The notes: generated by a model from the sequence alone, not told the origin. A DNA stretch of 64,000 nt from Pseudomonas sp. (GCF_030690725.1 NZ_JAUYGD010000089.1:124001-188000); one strand, 5' to 3'; positions 51,053 through 60,292 are shown, numbered from the stretch's first letter. Program-made: numbers and translations.

Positions 51053-51943
51053 ATGTCGACATCTTCTGCACCCCGTTATCCCCTGGTCCTGGTGCCAGGT
51101 TTACTCGGCTTTATCAGCCTGCTCGGTTATCCCTATTGGTACGGTATCGTCACGGCGCTGCGCCGCATCGGTGCAACAGTCTTCCCGGTGCTGGTGTCGT
51201 CGGTGCATTCCACGGAGGTGCGCGGCGAGCAATTGCTGCTGCGCATCGCCGATGTGTTGCAGCAGACCGGCGCAGAAAAGGTCCATCTGATCGGTCATAG
51301 CCAGGGCGCCCTGACGGCGCGTTACGCGGCCGCGCTAAAGCCCGAGTGGGTAGCGTCCGTTACCTCGGTCGCCGGGCCTAATCATGGCTCTGAGTTGGCG
51401 GATTTTCTCAAACGCAAAGCCCCGCACGGCAGCTGGCGCGAGCGTTTGTTGGCGCGTCTGCTGCGTGGCGTAGCACGGTGCATGGCCTGGCTGGAGCGCG
51501 GTTACAAAGGCGAGCCACTGCCGATGGATGTAGCAGCAGCGCAGCAATCGCTGACCAGCGACGGCGTGGCTGCCTTTAATGTGCAGTATCCGCAGGGCTT
51601 GCCCGAAGTCTGGGGCGGTGAGGGCGCGGCTGAGGTTAACGGCGTGCGCTACTACTCCTGGTCCGGCACCATTCAGCCGGGTATCACCGATAAAGGCGGT
51701 AACCGCTTCGACGGGCCGAATGTTGCCTGTCGGATGTTTGCCAAAACCTTTCAGCGTGAGCCGGGGCAGTGCGATGGCATGGTCGGGCGCTACAGCTCAC
51801 ATCTAGGCACGGTGATTGGTGATCAGTACCCGATGGATCACTTCGACATCATCAATCAGACCTTCGGCCTGGTCGGTAAAGGCGCCGAGCCGGTAAAGCT
51901 GTTTGTCGAGCACGCACAGCGTTTGGCGGCTGCCGGACTCTAG
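51053..51943 (+). CDS. LipA-like triacylglycerol lipase without signal peptide
   Basis: 296 residues from ATG 51053 with AAGGA upstream; an ATG 21 bases earlier is also in frame. The alpha/beta-hydrolase fold has nucleophile S83 (GHSQG), acid D241 (DGMVG) and H263 (DHFD). The calcium-site aspartate after the catalytic His (D265) is kept. It resembles P. aeruginosa LipA over its length (EVRGEQLL, YYSWSG, SSHLGTVI). Differences: there is no secretion signal, the two cysteines of the LipA disulfide are replaced (G188 and Y247), the oxyanion-loop His-Gly is Pro-Gly, and no foldase gene is adjacent. It is therefore probably an intracellular lipase or esterase. Confidence 0.88.
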   Translation: MSTSSAPRYPLVLVPGLLGFISLLGYPYWYGIVTALRRIGATVFPVLVSSVHSTEVRGEQLLLRIADVLQQTGAEKVHLIGHSQGALTARYAAALKPEWVASVTSVAGPNHGSELADFLKRKAPHGSWRERLLARLLRGVARCMAWLERGYKGEPLPMDVAAAQQSLTSDGVAAFNVQYPQGLPEVWGGEGAAEVNGVRYYSWSGTIQPGITDKGGNRFDGPNVACRMFAKTFQREPGQCDGMVGRYSSHLGTVIGDQYPMDHFDIINQTFGLVGKGAEPVKLFVEHAQRLAAAGL

Positions 51944-52266
51944 AGTTCGTTTAGCTCGACCCAGATGCCCTGATCGTCTTCGCGGATGACAAGCTCCTGC
52001 AGCGATTGCCCGGCGCAGGGGCCGGCGACGCATTCGCCGGATTCGATGAGAAACAGTGCGCCGTGGGTGGCGCATTGGATCAGGCTGGCACTGACATCGA
52101 GAAACTGGTCGGGCAGCCATTCCAGGGGGATGCCACGGTGCGGGCAGCGATTGCGATAGGCATACAGCTGGCCGTCCTTGCGCACGGCAAACAGCTTCTC
52201 TCCCGCTATCTCAAAGCCCCGGCTCTGGCCTTCGGCCACTTCATCCGGTGCACACAAACGCAACAT
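51940..52266 (-). CDS. Rieske 2Fe-2S protein
   Basis: 108 residues. Rieske ligands are in CPHRGIPLEW (about 41) and CATHGALF (about 65), spaced as in ferredoxin-type Rieske proteins. No signal peptide. It probably transfers electrons to an unknown oxygenase or acts alone as a ferredoxin. It converges with the lipase gene; the two stop codons share a CTAG. Confidence 0.9.
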   Translation of the reverse strand: MLRLCAPDEVAEGQSRGFEIAGEKLFAVRKDGQLYAYRNRCPHRGIPLEWLPDQFLDVSASLIQCATHGALFLIESGECVAGPCAGQSLQELVIREDDQGIWVELNEL

Positions 52267-52392
52267 AGGAACCTCCCCGACAGGCCGGCATTATGCCGCC
52301 CTGGCGTGGAAGTGAAAGAGGAGGGCGCATCCTTGCGCCAAGTGGAACTCTGTTTCGCGACTAGTTGATCGCGCGCTAGACGTGTTGCTGGG

Positions 52393-54585
52393 TCAGATTT
52401 CCCAGACCAGATTGACGGCGGCATGGCGGCCCGGCTGGCTGAAGCGGCCCATGCTTGGGCTGTTTTCGGTCAGGCCGCGTACGTCGCCCCATTGCCAGTA
52501 CTCTTTGTCGGTCAGGTTGAACAGGCCGGCATTCACGGCGAAGGCATCAGTCATCTGCCACCAGCCATTGAGGTCGAGCACGCCGTAACCCGAGGTCTGC
52601 TCATGGTTAGCGGTTTGGGTCATGTCGACGCGGGTTTTCGCCGCCACCAGGGTCCAGCTCAGCTCGCCACCAAACGTGCCGCTCGGCTCGCTGTAGCCCA
52701 GGCCGAATACACCCTTGAGTGGGTCGACGCTGTTGATCGGCTGACCTGTGCCTTCATCCTTGCCGCGGGCGTAAGCCACGCTGCCGCGTGCTTTCCAGCC
52801 AGCCGGCAGGCCCAGTTGGTCGAGGAACAGCTCACCTTTGGCTTCCGCACCGCGAATGGTCACGCGATCACGGTTGACGTATTGGAACTCGCCGAAGGGG
52901 AAACCCGGCACGCTGGAGGGCCGGCTGACCTGCTCAATAAAGTCGTCGTACTGGTTGTAGAACAGCGCCGCGCCAAAGCTGCCGATGGCGTACTGGCCGC
53001 GTAGGCCCAGTTCGAAGCTGTCGCTGGTTTCCGCCTTCAGGTTGGTATTGGCCAGGGTGCGGTACATGCCCGGATTGGCGAATTCGCCGAAGATCTCGAT
53101 TGCCTGGGGCGCGCGGAAGCCTGCAGCGTACTGACCGTAGACGCTGTGGGCGTCGTCGAGCTGGTAGGTCGCGCCAAACTTGGGCGACAGCGCCGAATCC
53201 TTGAAGTCGCTTGGGTTGCGCTCGGTGGCCTGGCTGTTGAGGTACTTATTGGTGACGTGTGGGCTCATCTCATAGTGGTCGTAGCGCAGGCCCGGTAGCA
53301 GGGTCCAACGGCCGATGCTGATGCTGTCCTGAGCAAACAGGGCGTATTCCTTGGTGGTCGGATCGGGGAAATCGCTGGTGGGCAGAACAGGCGTGGTGAC
53401 GCCGGTGGCCAGTACGGTCTCGCCGCCTTCGCGCAGGTCCGCGTTCTTCAGGTGTTTGACGTCCAGACCATAGACCAGCGCATGTTCCGTGCTGCCGATG
53501 CTGAAGGCCTTGTCCAGCTTGGTGTTGAACGCCCAGAGCTTTTCTTCGTAGTACGAATCACGTGTGCGGTAGCGTGGCTGTGCGCCGACCACGCGGTCCT
53601 CGAACGTTTGCTGACGCGTCTGGCTGTCCTGGTAGCTGAGCTGGCTGTGAATCTGGTCAACCAACAGGGTGTCGAGTTGCTGGGTATGGGCGAGGGAATA
53701 GCGCTCACGGTCGACGCGGTCTTCAGCATCCTGGGTACGGATGGTCGCGGTGTTGCTGTAGTTGCTCAGCACGCGGGTGTCGGTGTCGTCCTGGTAACGC
53801 TCGTAGGTCAGCTGCAGGCGGCCGCTGTCGCTGTAATCCCAGCCGAATTTGCTCAGCAGGTTGTCGGTACTGTAATCCAGCGGATTGGCCTGTTCGCGGG
53901 TTGCGCCGATGCCGCCCTGGCCGCTGTGGGTATCCGTGGCCTGGCCGCTGCGCCGGCCCAGGTGCAGCAGGCCGTCGACCTGGCCTAGGCGTGCGGCGAA
54001 GGTGGCGCTGCGCTGCCAGCTGTCATCGCTGCCGTCATAGCCGGTTTTCAAGCGTGCGTAAGCGTCATCGCCTTCGCCCAGATAGTCGCCGGCATCCTTG
54101 GTCAGGAAGCTCACCGCGCCGCCAATCGCATCGCTGCCGTACAGCGAACTGGCTGGGCCACGGATGATTTCCACCTGTTTGACGGTGTCGAGGTCGACGT
54201 AATCGCGCTTGGCGTTAAGGAAGCCACCGAAGGAGAAGGCGTCTGGCATACCGACACCATCCACTTGGGTCAGTACGCGGTTGCCGCCGATACCGCGAAT
54301 GGTAAAGCCGGAAAGGCCGAAACGATCACCGCTACCACCGACCGACACGCCGGGCTCGTAACGCACCAGATCCTTGATGTTCTTGATGTTCTGCTGGTCG
54401 ATCTGCCGTTCGGTTTGTACCGACACCGTGCTCGGCACTTGGTCGAGGGTCTGTTCGGTGCGGGTTGCCGTGACGGTCACCGTATCGAACTGGTTCGGCG
54501 CTTTCTCGGCGCCAAGTGCCAGTGATGGGCTGAGTAATAGCAGGGCAAGCCAGGGGCGGCGGGCGAATGGAGGACTTCTGTGCAT
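52393..54585 (-). CDS. phuR: TonB-dependent haem/haemoglobin receptor
   Basis: 730 residues. Signal peptide (WLALLLLSPSLALGA), TonB-box region (FDTVTVTATRTEQ), plug domain (about 45-150) with IRGIGGNRVLTQVDGV and RGPASSLYGSDAIGGAV, then a 22-strand barrel. The FRAP box (YAAGFRAPQAIEIF, about 480) and a following NANL-type segment (NTNLKAETS) mark haem receptors. C-terminal aromatic-poor end NLVWEI. It imports haem across the outer membrane. Divergent from tonB with a shared Fur box. Confidence 0.93.
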   Translation of the reverse strand: MHRSPPFARRPWLALLLLSPSLALGAEKAPNQFDTVTVTATRTEQTLDQVPSTVSVQTERQIDQQNIKNIKDLVRYEPGVSVGGSGDRFGLSGFTIRGIGGNRVLTQVDGVGMPDAFSFGGFLNAKRDYVDLDTVKQVEIIRGPASSLYGSDAIGGAVSFLTKDAGDYLGEGDDAYARLKTGYDGSDDSWQRSATFAARLGQVDGLLHLGRRSGQATDTHSGQGGIGATREQANPLDYSTDNLLSKFGWDYSDSGRLQLTYERYQDDTDTRVLSNYSNTATIRTQDAEDRVDRERYSLAHTQQLDTLLVDQIHSQLSYQDSQTRQQTFEDRVVGAQPRYRTRDSYYEEKLWAFNTKLDKAFSIGSTEHALVYGLDVKHLKNADLREGGETVLATGVTTPVLPTSDFPDPTTKEYALFAQDSISIGRWTLLPGLRYDHYEMSPHVTNKYLNSQATERNPSDFKDSALSPKFGATYQLDDAHSVYGQYAAGFRAPQAIEIFGEFANPGMYRTLANTNLKAETSDSFELGLRGQYAIGSFGAALFYNQYDDFIEQVSRPSSVPGFPFGEFQYVNRDRVTIRGAEAKGELFLDQLGLPAGWKARGSVAYARGKDEGTGQPINSVDPLKGVFGLGYSEPSGTFGGELSWTLVAAKTRVDMTQTANHEQTSGYGVLDLNGWWQMTDAFAVNAGLFNLTDKEYWQWGDVRGLTENSPSMGRFSQPGRHAAVNLVWEI

Positions 54586-54662
54586 GGGGACTCCAGGGTC
54601 GTACAGGTGGCTTCTCTGGCCACCGGGTTGGCATCGGCGGCAAAGCTAAACGACATTGACAT

Positions 54663-54681
54663 GCTAATGCAAATAATTATC
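54663..54681. promoter_or_regulatory. Fur box between phuR and tonB
   Basis: GCTAATGCAAATAATTATC matches 15 of 19 positions of the Fur consensus GATAATGATAATCATTATC. It sits between the two divergent starts (phuR 54585, tonB 54716) and probably shuts both off when iron is plentiful. Confidence 0.85.
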
Positions 54682-54715
54682 AAATAGATTTAATTCGATT
54701 TGACTGGGTAATTGC

Positions 54716-55432
54716 ATGTTGCGTTTGTCGCTATTTCTGCTGCTGTCGCTGGCGCTGCATGCCGCCGGCTGGCTGCTGCATGGCGACGAACAGCCGCCTG
54801 TTTTGAGCGCCGCGCAAACCCGTGAAGCCCCGCAGGTGTTGCGCCTGTCTGCCGTTTTGCAGCAGGCCGCGCCGGCACCGACCAAGCTGCCAGAGCAACC
54901 GCAACCGCAACCGCAACCGCAACCGCAACGCCAGGCGGTCGTGCCGAGAAAGGCGCAGGCACCGACACCTAAGCCGGCAGTGCAGGCGCCCGTGGCCAAG
55001 CCAAAGCCAGCGGTAGCGGCACAGCCAACTCAAAACCAGCCCGTGCAAGCGCAGCCAACCGAGACAACCAATCAGTCGGCAGCGTTGGTTGCAGCGGCTC
55101 AAGCCGCGCCCGCAAAGCCGGTTGCCGCAACGCCGGCCGCTGAAGTGCTTAGCAGCAAACCGAGTTTCCGTGAGCCGCCCCGCCAGCCGAATTACCCGTC
55201 CCAGGCGCGGCGGCGTAATCAGCAGGGCGTGGTGCTGGTCGAGGTGCGCCTGGATGAGCGCGGCCAGCAGCGCAGCTTGAACGTACTGCGCTCTTCGGGC
55301 GTGGACAGCCTTGATCGAGCCGCCCTGGAGGCGGTTGCCAAGTGGCGTTTTCGCCCTGAAACCAGCGGCGGCCAGGCCGTGCCTAGCCGCGTACAGATCC
55401 CTATTCAGTTCGCTTTGACGGCGAGCCGTTGA
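54716..55432 (+). CDS. tonB: TonB-family energy transducer of the haem operon
   Basis: 238 residues. N-terminal membrane helix with the functional S-x3-H pattern of TonB (S11, H15). A periplasmic proline-rich region includes a (Gln-Pro) run encoded by CAACCG-type repeats (about 54896-54930). The C-terminal TonB domain shows YPSQARRRNQQGVVLVEVRL and VDSLDRAALEAVAKWRFRP. Transmits proton-motive force from ExbBD to PhuR. Begins the operon with phuS. Confidence 0.93.
   Translation: MLRLSLFLLLSLALHAAGWLLHGDEQPPVLSAAQTREAPQVLRLSAVLQQAAPAPTKLPEQPQPQPQPQPQRQAVVPRKAQAPTPKPAVQAPVAKPKPAVAAQPTQNQPVQAQPTETTNQSAALVAAAQAAPAKPVAATPAAEVLSSKPSFREPPRQPNYPSQARRRNQQGVVLVEVRLDERGQQRSLNVLRSSGVDSLDRAALEAVAKWRFRPETSGGQAVPSRVQIPIQFALTASR
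54896..54927 (+). repeat. CAACCG hexanucleotide repeat in tonB
   Basis: Five tandem CAACCG units (the last degenerate) coding a Gln-Pro run in the periplasm-spanning segment. Unit changes would keep the frame. Confidence 0.8.
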
Positions 55433-55453
55433 TTAATCAGTGAGGAGTTTTCC

Positions 55454-56524
55454 ATGAGCACACACGCCCAATCCGTCGCGCCCACCAATGATCTGTATCT
55501 GGCCTGGCAGGTGCTGCGCAGCGAGCAGCCACGCCTGCGTGCCCGCGATGCCGCCGAACGCCTGGCCGTTAGCGAGGCCGAACTGGTGGCCAGCCGCCTC
55601 GGTGTCGACGCTGTGCGCTTGCAGCCAGACTGGGCGCAGCTGCTGCCGGCGCTGGGCGAGCTGGGCTATGTGATGGCGCTGACCCGCAATGAGCATTGCG
55701 TGCATGAGCGCAAAGGTTATTACCGTGAAGTAACGGTTACCGGTAATGGCCAGATGGGCCTGGTGGTGTCGGCCGATATCGACCTGCGCCTGTTCCTCGG
55801 TGGCTGGGCCAGTGTGTTTGCCATCGAGGAGCAAACCGGCAAAGGCACCCAGCGCAGCATTCAGGTGTTCGACCGCCAGGGCACTGCGGTGCATAAGGTG
55901 TTTCTTACCGCTGACAGCCAGCTAAATGCCTGGGCGCCGCTGCTGGAGCGTTTCCGTATGGCTGAGCAGAGCGCCGAACTGGAGCTGATGCCTTTGCCCC
56001 AGGCGCAGCCGGCGCAAGCCGATGCCCTGGTGGATGTGAATGCCCTGCGCGTGGGTTGGTCGACCCTCAAAGACACTCACCACTTCTTTGCCCTGCTGAA
56101 AAAACACGGCACCACACGCACCCAGGCCCTGCGTCTGGCCGGGGGTGAGTGGGCCGAGCAGCTGGACGTGCGCGAGCTGCCGAAACTGCTGGAGCAGGCT
56201 GGTGCGCGTGAAGTGCCGGTCATGGTGTTTGTCGGCAATCGCCACTGCATCCAGATTCACTCCGGCCCGGTGCGCAACCTGCGTTGGATGGACACCTGGT
56301 TCAACGTGCTCGACCCCGAGTTCAACCTACATCTGCAGACCACTGGCGTGACCGAGCTATGGCGGGTGCGCAAGCCGAGCAGCGATGGCGTGATCACCAG
56401 TTGGGAAGCCTTCGATGCCAATGGCGAGCTGGTAGTGCAGCTATTTGGTGCGCGCAAACCAGGCATCCCGGAGCTTGAAGACTGGCGCGCCCTAGCCGAA
56501 AGCGCACCAGCGCTGGAGTGCTGA
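55454..56524 (+). CDS. phuS: Cytoplasmic haem-handling protein PhuS (HemS family)
   Basis: 356 residues with GAGGAG before the ATG. Two HemS-type domains. The haem-ligating histidine pair is at H209-H210 (TLKDTHHFFALLKKHG), the same number as the known axial ligand H209 of P. aeruginosa PhuS. C-terminal segment VFVGNRHCIQIHSGPVRNLRWMDTWFNVLDPEFNLHL is diagnostic. It passes haem to haem oxygenase and, in P. aeruginosa, also binds the prrF1 promoter. Confidence 0.95.
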   Translation: MSTHAQSVAPTNDLYLAWQVLRSEQPRLRARDAAERLAVSEAELVASRLGVDAVRLQPDWAQLLPALGELGYVMALTRNEHCVHERKGYYREVTVTGNGQMGLVVSADIDLRLFLGGWASVFAIEEQTGKGTQRSIQVFDRQGTAVHKVFLTADSQLNAWAPLLERFRMAEQSAELELMPLPQAQPAQADALVDVNALRVGWSTLKDTHHFFALLKKHGTTRTQALRLAGGEWAEQLDVRELPKLLEQAGAREVPVMVFVGNRHCIQIHSGPVRNLRWMDTWFNVLDPEFNLHLQTTGVTELWRVRKPSSDGVITSWEAFDANGELVVQLFGARKPGIPELEDWRALAESAPALEC

Positions 56525-56525
56525 G

Positions 56526-57167
56526 ATGAGCCAGTGGTGGAGTGCGATGGGGCCGCTGGGCTGGCCGCTGGCGCTGTGTTCGCTGCTGGCGCTGGCACTG
56601 ATTCTGGAGCGACTTAGCGTATTTTTGCGTTTGCAGCCGCTGAGCACTGCCGCCGGGCGTGCGGCAGTCAGCGCCTGTCGCACCTGTGAGCGCGAGCACT
56701 GCAAAGGCCGTGCGCGTGGTTGGCGCTATGGCCTGGCGTTGTTGCTCAAACACAGCGCCTTGCCGGCGGTGCAGCGCGAAGAGCTGCTCGGCTGCTGGTT
56801 GCTGGAAGAGCGTCAGCGCCTCAATCGCCAGCTGCGCTTGCTGCAGCTGATCGGCATGCTGGCACCCATGCTCGGCTTGCTCGGCACGGTGCTGGGCATG
56901 CTGGAAATGTTTGCCAATATCGCCGGGCAGAACAGCCCGGTCACCCCGGCGTTGCTCGCCGATGGTTTGTGGCAGGCCCTGTACACCACGGTGTGGGGCT
57001 TGCTGGTCGCCATCCCGGCGCTGGCGGCGGGGCAGGGCTTTGCCTTGTGGGCCGAGCATTATCTGGAGGGCGTGCAGGCGTTGCTCAATCGCTGCCAGCT
57101 GGCATTGGATGGCCTGGAGCTGGAACTGCCGAGTAATCCGCCAGCCGCGCAGTGGGTGTTGTCGTGA
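56526..57167 (+). CDS. exbB: ExbB-like proton-channel subunit
   Basis: 213 residues. Three membrane segments: WPLALCSLLALALILERLSVF (about 13-33), LIGMLAPMLGLLGTVLGMLEMF (about 108-130) and ALYTTVWGLLVAIPALAAG (about 152-172). A cytoplasmic cysteine-containing loop (CRTCEREHC) lies between TM1 and TM2 and is unusual for the family. It powers TonB with ExbD. Overlaps exbD by 4 bases. Confidence 0.92.
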   Translation: MSQWWSAMGPLGWPLALCSLLALALILERLSVFLRLQPLSTAAGRAAVSACRTCEREHCKGRARGWRYGLALLLKHSALPAVQREELLGCWLLEERQRLNRQLRLLQLIGMLAPMLGLLGTVLGMLEMFANIAGQNSPVTPALLADGLWQALYTTVWGLLVAIPALAAGQGFALWAEHYLEGVQALLNRCQLALDGLELELPSNPPAAQWVLS

Positions 57168-57595
57168 TTCGTCTGCCGGCTGCCAGTAGCTCCCAGGGCA
57201 ATCTGTTGCCCGATTTGACGCCGCTGCTCGACGTGATTTTTATCGTGCTGGTGTTCTTTCTGCTGACCGCGCAAACGCCGTTGCTGGAACTGCCCCTGCA
57301 GTTGCCGCAGAGCCGTGAAGCGCTGCCTACAGCGAGCGCCGGCAGCGGCGAGCGCATGCAACTACAACTCTCCGCGGACGGGACTTGGCGCTTTAACGGC
57401 GTGCAGCAGGCGGACTTCAACACGCTGCGCACTGAACTGACTGCAGCCTTTGCCGCCGATAACGCAGCGGGCCTGGATCTGGCGCTGGATCGCCAGGCGC
57501 CGCTGTCGGCATTTCTCGACCTGATGGCGCTGCTGCAACAGCAGGGCATTCAGGACAGTCGCATTCTTCTAGAGGCCAATCATGAAACGCCTTAA
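57164..57595 (+). CDS. exbD: ExbD-like proton-channel subunit
   Basis: 143 residues from a GTG start overlapping the exbB stop (GTGA). One N-terminal membrane helix with the essential aspartate (DLTPLLDVIFIVLVFFLLT, about 18-36). Periplasmic domain follows. Overlaps phuT by 14 bases. Confidence 0.92.
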   Translation: MIRLPAASSSQGNLLPDLTPLLDVIFIVLVFFLLTAQTPLLELPLQLPQSREALPTASAGSGERMQLQLSADGTWRFNGVQQADFNTLRTELTAAFAADNAAGLDLALDRQAPLSAFLDLMALLQQQGIQDSRILLEANHETP

Positions 57596-58481
57596 TACTC
57601 TGCTCGCCCTGGGCGCGAGCCTGTTGTCTTGTGCCTCAGTGATGGCCGCCGAACCCTTGCCGCAACGCTGGATCAGTTCCGGCGGCTCGCTCAGTGAATG
57701 GGTGGTGGCGCTGGGTGGTGAAAGCCGCCTGGTGGGAGTGGACAGCACCAGCCAGCATCCAGAGTCGCTGCGCGCGTTGCCGAGCATTGGTTATCAGCGC
57801 CAACTGGCCGCCGAGGGCATGCTGGCGCTGCGCCCGGATGTACTGATCGGTAGCGAGGAGATGGGCCCGCCGCCGGTGCTGGCGCAATTGCGCGGCGCCG
57901 GTGTGCGGGTGGAAATGCTCTCCTCCAAAGCGGATCTGACTAGCCTGCAGGCCAGCTTGCAACGTATCGGCACGCTGTTGGGCGAGCCGCAACGTGCCGA
58001 TCAGGCCTTTGCGGCTTATCAACAGCGCTTGCAGCAGCAGGCCGACTGGCTGGTAACTGCACAGCGTCGGCAGGCGGCGCCGGGTGTGTTGCTGTTGCTC
58101 GGCCATGCCGGTAGTAGCCCGATGGCGGGCGGCAAGGACACCTCGGCGGACTGGCTGATCGAGCGTGCCGGTGGGCGCAATTTGGCCAGCCATAGCGGTT
58201 ACAAGGCGCTGTCCACCGAAGCCCTGCTGGCGCTTGACCCGGAGGTGGTGATCATCGCCGACCGCAGCCTGGCCGGTGATGCCGCGCGTGAGGCATTGCT
58301 GCAGCAGAACCCGGCGCTGGCGGCTACCCGAGCAGCGCGTAACCAGCGTTTGCTGATGCTCGACCCGACACTGCTGGTTGGTGGCCTTGGCCCGCGTTTG
58401 CCGGATGGGCTGGCGGCCTTGTCCGCAGCCTTTTATCCTGCCAGCCAACCTCTGGTCGCCGAAGCTAAGCCCACGCCATGA
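57582..58481 (+). CDS. phuT: Periplasmic haem-binding protein
   Basis: 299 residues. Signal peptide (LLALGASLLSCASVMAA). Type III binding-protein fold: WVVALGGESRLVGVDSTSQHPESLRALPSIGYQRQLAAEGMLALRPDVLIGSEEMGP; the conserved tyrosine of SIGYQ is the expected haem ligand. Hands haem from PhuR to PhuUV. Confidence 0.94.
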   Translation: MKRLNTLLALGASLLSCASVMAAEPLPQRWISSGGSLSEWVVALGGESRLVGVDSTSQHPESLRALPSIGYQRQLAAEGMLALRPDVLIGSEEMGPPPVLAQLRGAGVRVEMLSSKADLTSLQASLQRIGTLLGEPQRADQAFAAYQQRLQQQADWLVTAQRRQAAPGVLLLLGHAGSSPMAGGKDTSADWLIERAGGRNLASHSGYKALSTEALLALDPEVVIIADRSLAGDAAREALLQQNPALAATRAARNQRLLMLDPTLLVGGLGPRLPDGLAALSAAFYPASQPLVAEAKPTP

Positions 58482-59515
58482 ATCCTGTTATTCGTCCGCG
58501 CTCACTGTTTATCGCACTGAGCCTGTTGCTGGCGCTCGCGCTCTGGTTATCCCTGGCGCTGGGGCCGGTCAGCCTGCCGCTGCTCGATACCCTTAAAGCG
58601 GCATTGCGCCTGCTGGGCCTGGCACAACCGGGTGATGATCTGGCCCAGGCGGAACTGATCCTCGGGCAGATCCGCTTGCCGCGCACCTTGCTCGGGTTGC
58701 TGGTCGGCGCGGTGCTGGCGCTGTGCGGGGTGGCGATGCAGGGTTTGTTTCGTAACCCGCTGGCCGATCCAGGGCTGATCGGGGTATCCAGCGGGGCGGC
58801 GCTCGGCGCGTCGATTGCAATTGTTGGTGGCGCGGCACTGGGTGGCTTGCCGGAAGCCTTTGCACCTTATCTGTTGTCGTTGTTCGCCTTTATCGGCGGC
58901 CTGGGGGTAACAGCGCTGGTCTATCGCCTGGGTCGGCGTGACGGTGAAACCAATGTGGCAACCATGCTGCTGGCCGGTATTGCGCTGACGGCATTGGCCG
59001 GTGCGGCCATCGGCCTGTTCACCTACCTGGCCGACGACGCCACCTTGCGTACCCTGACGTTCTGGAACCTGGGCAGCCTGAATGGCGCCAGTTACGCGCG
59101 CCTGTGGCCGCTGCTGCTGGTGACGGCAGCCGTGGCGCTGTGGTTGCCAAGGCGTGCCAAGGCGCTGAATGCCATGCTGCTGGGCGAGTCCGAGGCGCGT
59201 CACCTGGGTTTTGCCGTGGAACGGGTCAAGGCCGAGCTGGTGTTCTGCACCGCCCTCGGTGTCGGCGCGGCCGTGGCAGCGGCGGGGATGATCGGCTTTA
59301 TCGGCTTGGTGGTGCCGCATCTGGTGCGTCTGCTGGTGGGGCCGGATCATCGCGTGCTATTGCCTGCCTCGGCCCTGGCAGGTGCCAGTCTGTTACTGCT
59401 GGCCGATCTGGTGGCGCGGCTGGCATTGGCGCCGGCCGAATTGCCGATTGGTATTGTCACGGCGCTGATTGGCGCGCCGTTCTTCCTTTATCTGCTGCTG
59501 CGGGGGCGTACCTGA
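58478..59515 (+). CDS. phuU: Haem ABC transporter permease
   Basis: 345 residues, FecCD/BtuC type with about 10 membrane segments. RNPLADPGLIGVSSGAALGA (about 88-107) is the family signature. Also GFIGLVVPHLVRLLVGPDHR. ATGA overlap with phuT; overlaps the next gene by 1 base. Confidence 0.95.
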   Translation: MNPVIRPRSLFIALSLLLALALWLSLALGPVSLPLLDTLKAALRLLGLAQPGDDLAQAELILGQIRLPRTLLGLLVGAVLALCGVAMQGLFRNPLADPGLIGVSSGAALGASIAIVGGAALGGLPEAFAPYLLSLFAFIGGLGVTALVYRLGRRDGETNVATMLLAGIALTALAGAAIGLFTYLADDATLRTLTFWNLGSLNGASYARLWPLLLVTAAVALWLPRRAKALNAMLLGESEARHLGFAVERVKAELVFCTALGVGAAVAAAGMIGFIGLVVPHLVRLLVGPDHRVLLPASALAGASLLLLADLVARLALAPAELPIGIVTALIGAPFFLYLLLRGRT

Positions 59516-60282
59516 TGCTGCGCGCGGAAAATCTGGCGGTACAGCGCGGCCCGTGCACGGTGTTGGCGGATATCAATCTGGAGCTGCGTCCGGGTGAAGT
59601 GCTAGGTGTGCTGGGGCCCAATGGCGCCGGCAAGAGCACCTTGCTCGGTGCCTTGTGTGGCGAGTTGCAGCCGAGCCACGGCGACGTGTGGCTGGATCAG
59701 CGGCGGCTGCAGGACTGGCCCGGCAGCGAGCGTGCGCAACGCCTGGCGGTGTTGCCGCAAACCTCGACGCTGAACTTCGCCTTTCGCGTAGAAGAAGTGG
59801 TCGGCATGGGTCGTTTGCCCCATGCGAGTGGGCGTGTGCGCGATGCGCAGATTATCAAGCAGGCGTTGGAGGCGGCCGATGCCTTGCACCTGGCCGGACG
59901 CAGTTACCTGGCGTTATCCGGCGGCGAGCGCCAACGAGTGCACTTGGCGCGGGTGCTGGCACAGCTCTGGCCCGGTGGTGAGGGGCAGATGCTGTTGCTC
60001 GATGAGCCCACCTCGATGCTCGATCCACTGCATCAGCACACCACGCTGCAGGCCACCCGCGCCTTTGTCGAGCAGGGCGCCGCAGTGCTGGTGATCCTCC
60101 ACGATCTTAATCTGGCCGCGCGTTACTGCGACCGCCTGTTGCTGCTGGAGCGCGGCCGGCCCCATGCGCTCGGTAGTCCAGAGGAAGTATTGCGCGCCGA
60201 GCCGCTACAGGCCGTGTTCGGTCTCGAAGTGCTGGTGCAGCGGCATCCGGAACGGGGTCATCCATTAATCGTTGCTCGTTAA
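59515..60282 (+). CDS. phuV: Haem ABC transporter ATP-binding protein
   Basis: 255 residues from ATG 59515 (TGATG junction). Walker A GPNGAGKST (about 34), signature LSGGERQRV (about 140), Walker B MLLLDEPTS (about 160), H-loop ILHDLN (about 192). Powers haem import with PhuU. Confidence 0.96.
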   Translation: MLRAENLAVQRGPCTVLADINLELRPGEVLGVLGPNGAGKSTLLGALCGELQPSHGDVWLDQRRLQDWPGSERAQRLAVLPQTSTLNFAFRVEEVVGMGRLPHASGRVRDAQIIKQALEAADALHLAGRSYLALSGGERQRVHLARVLAQLWPGGEGQMLLLDEPTSMLDPLHQHTTLQATRAFVEQGAAVLVILHDLNLAARYCDRLLLLERGRPHALGSPEEVLRAEPLQAVFGLEVLVQRHPERGHPLIVAR

Positions 60283-60292
60283 GGTTGTGTTT

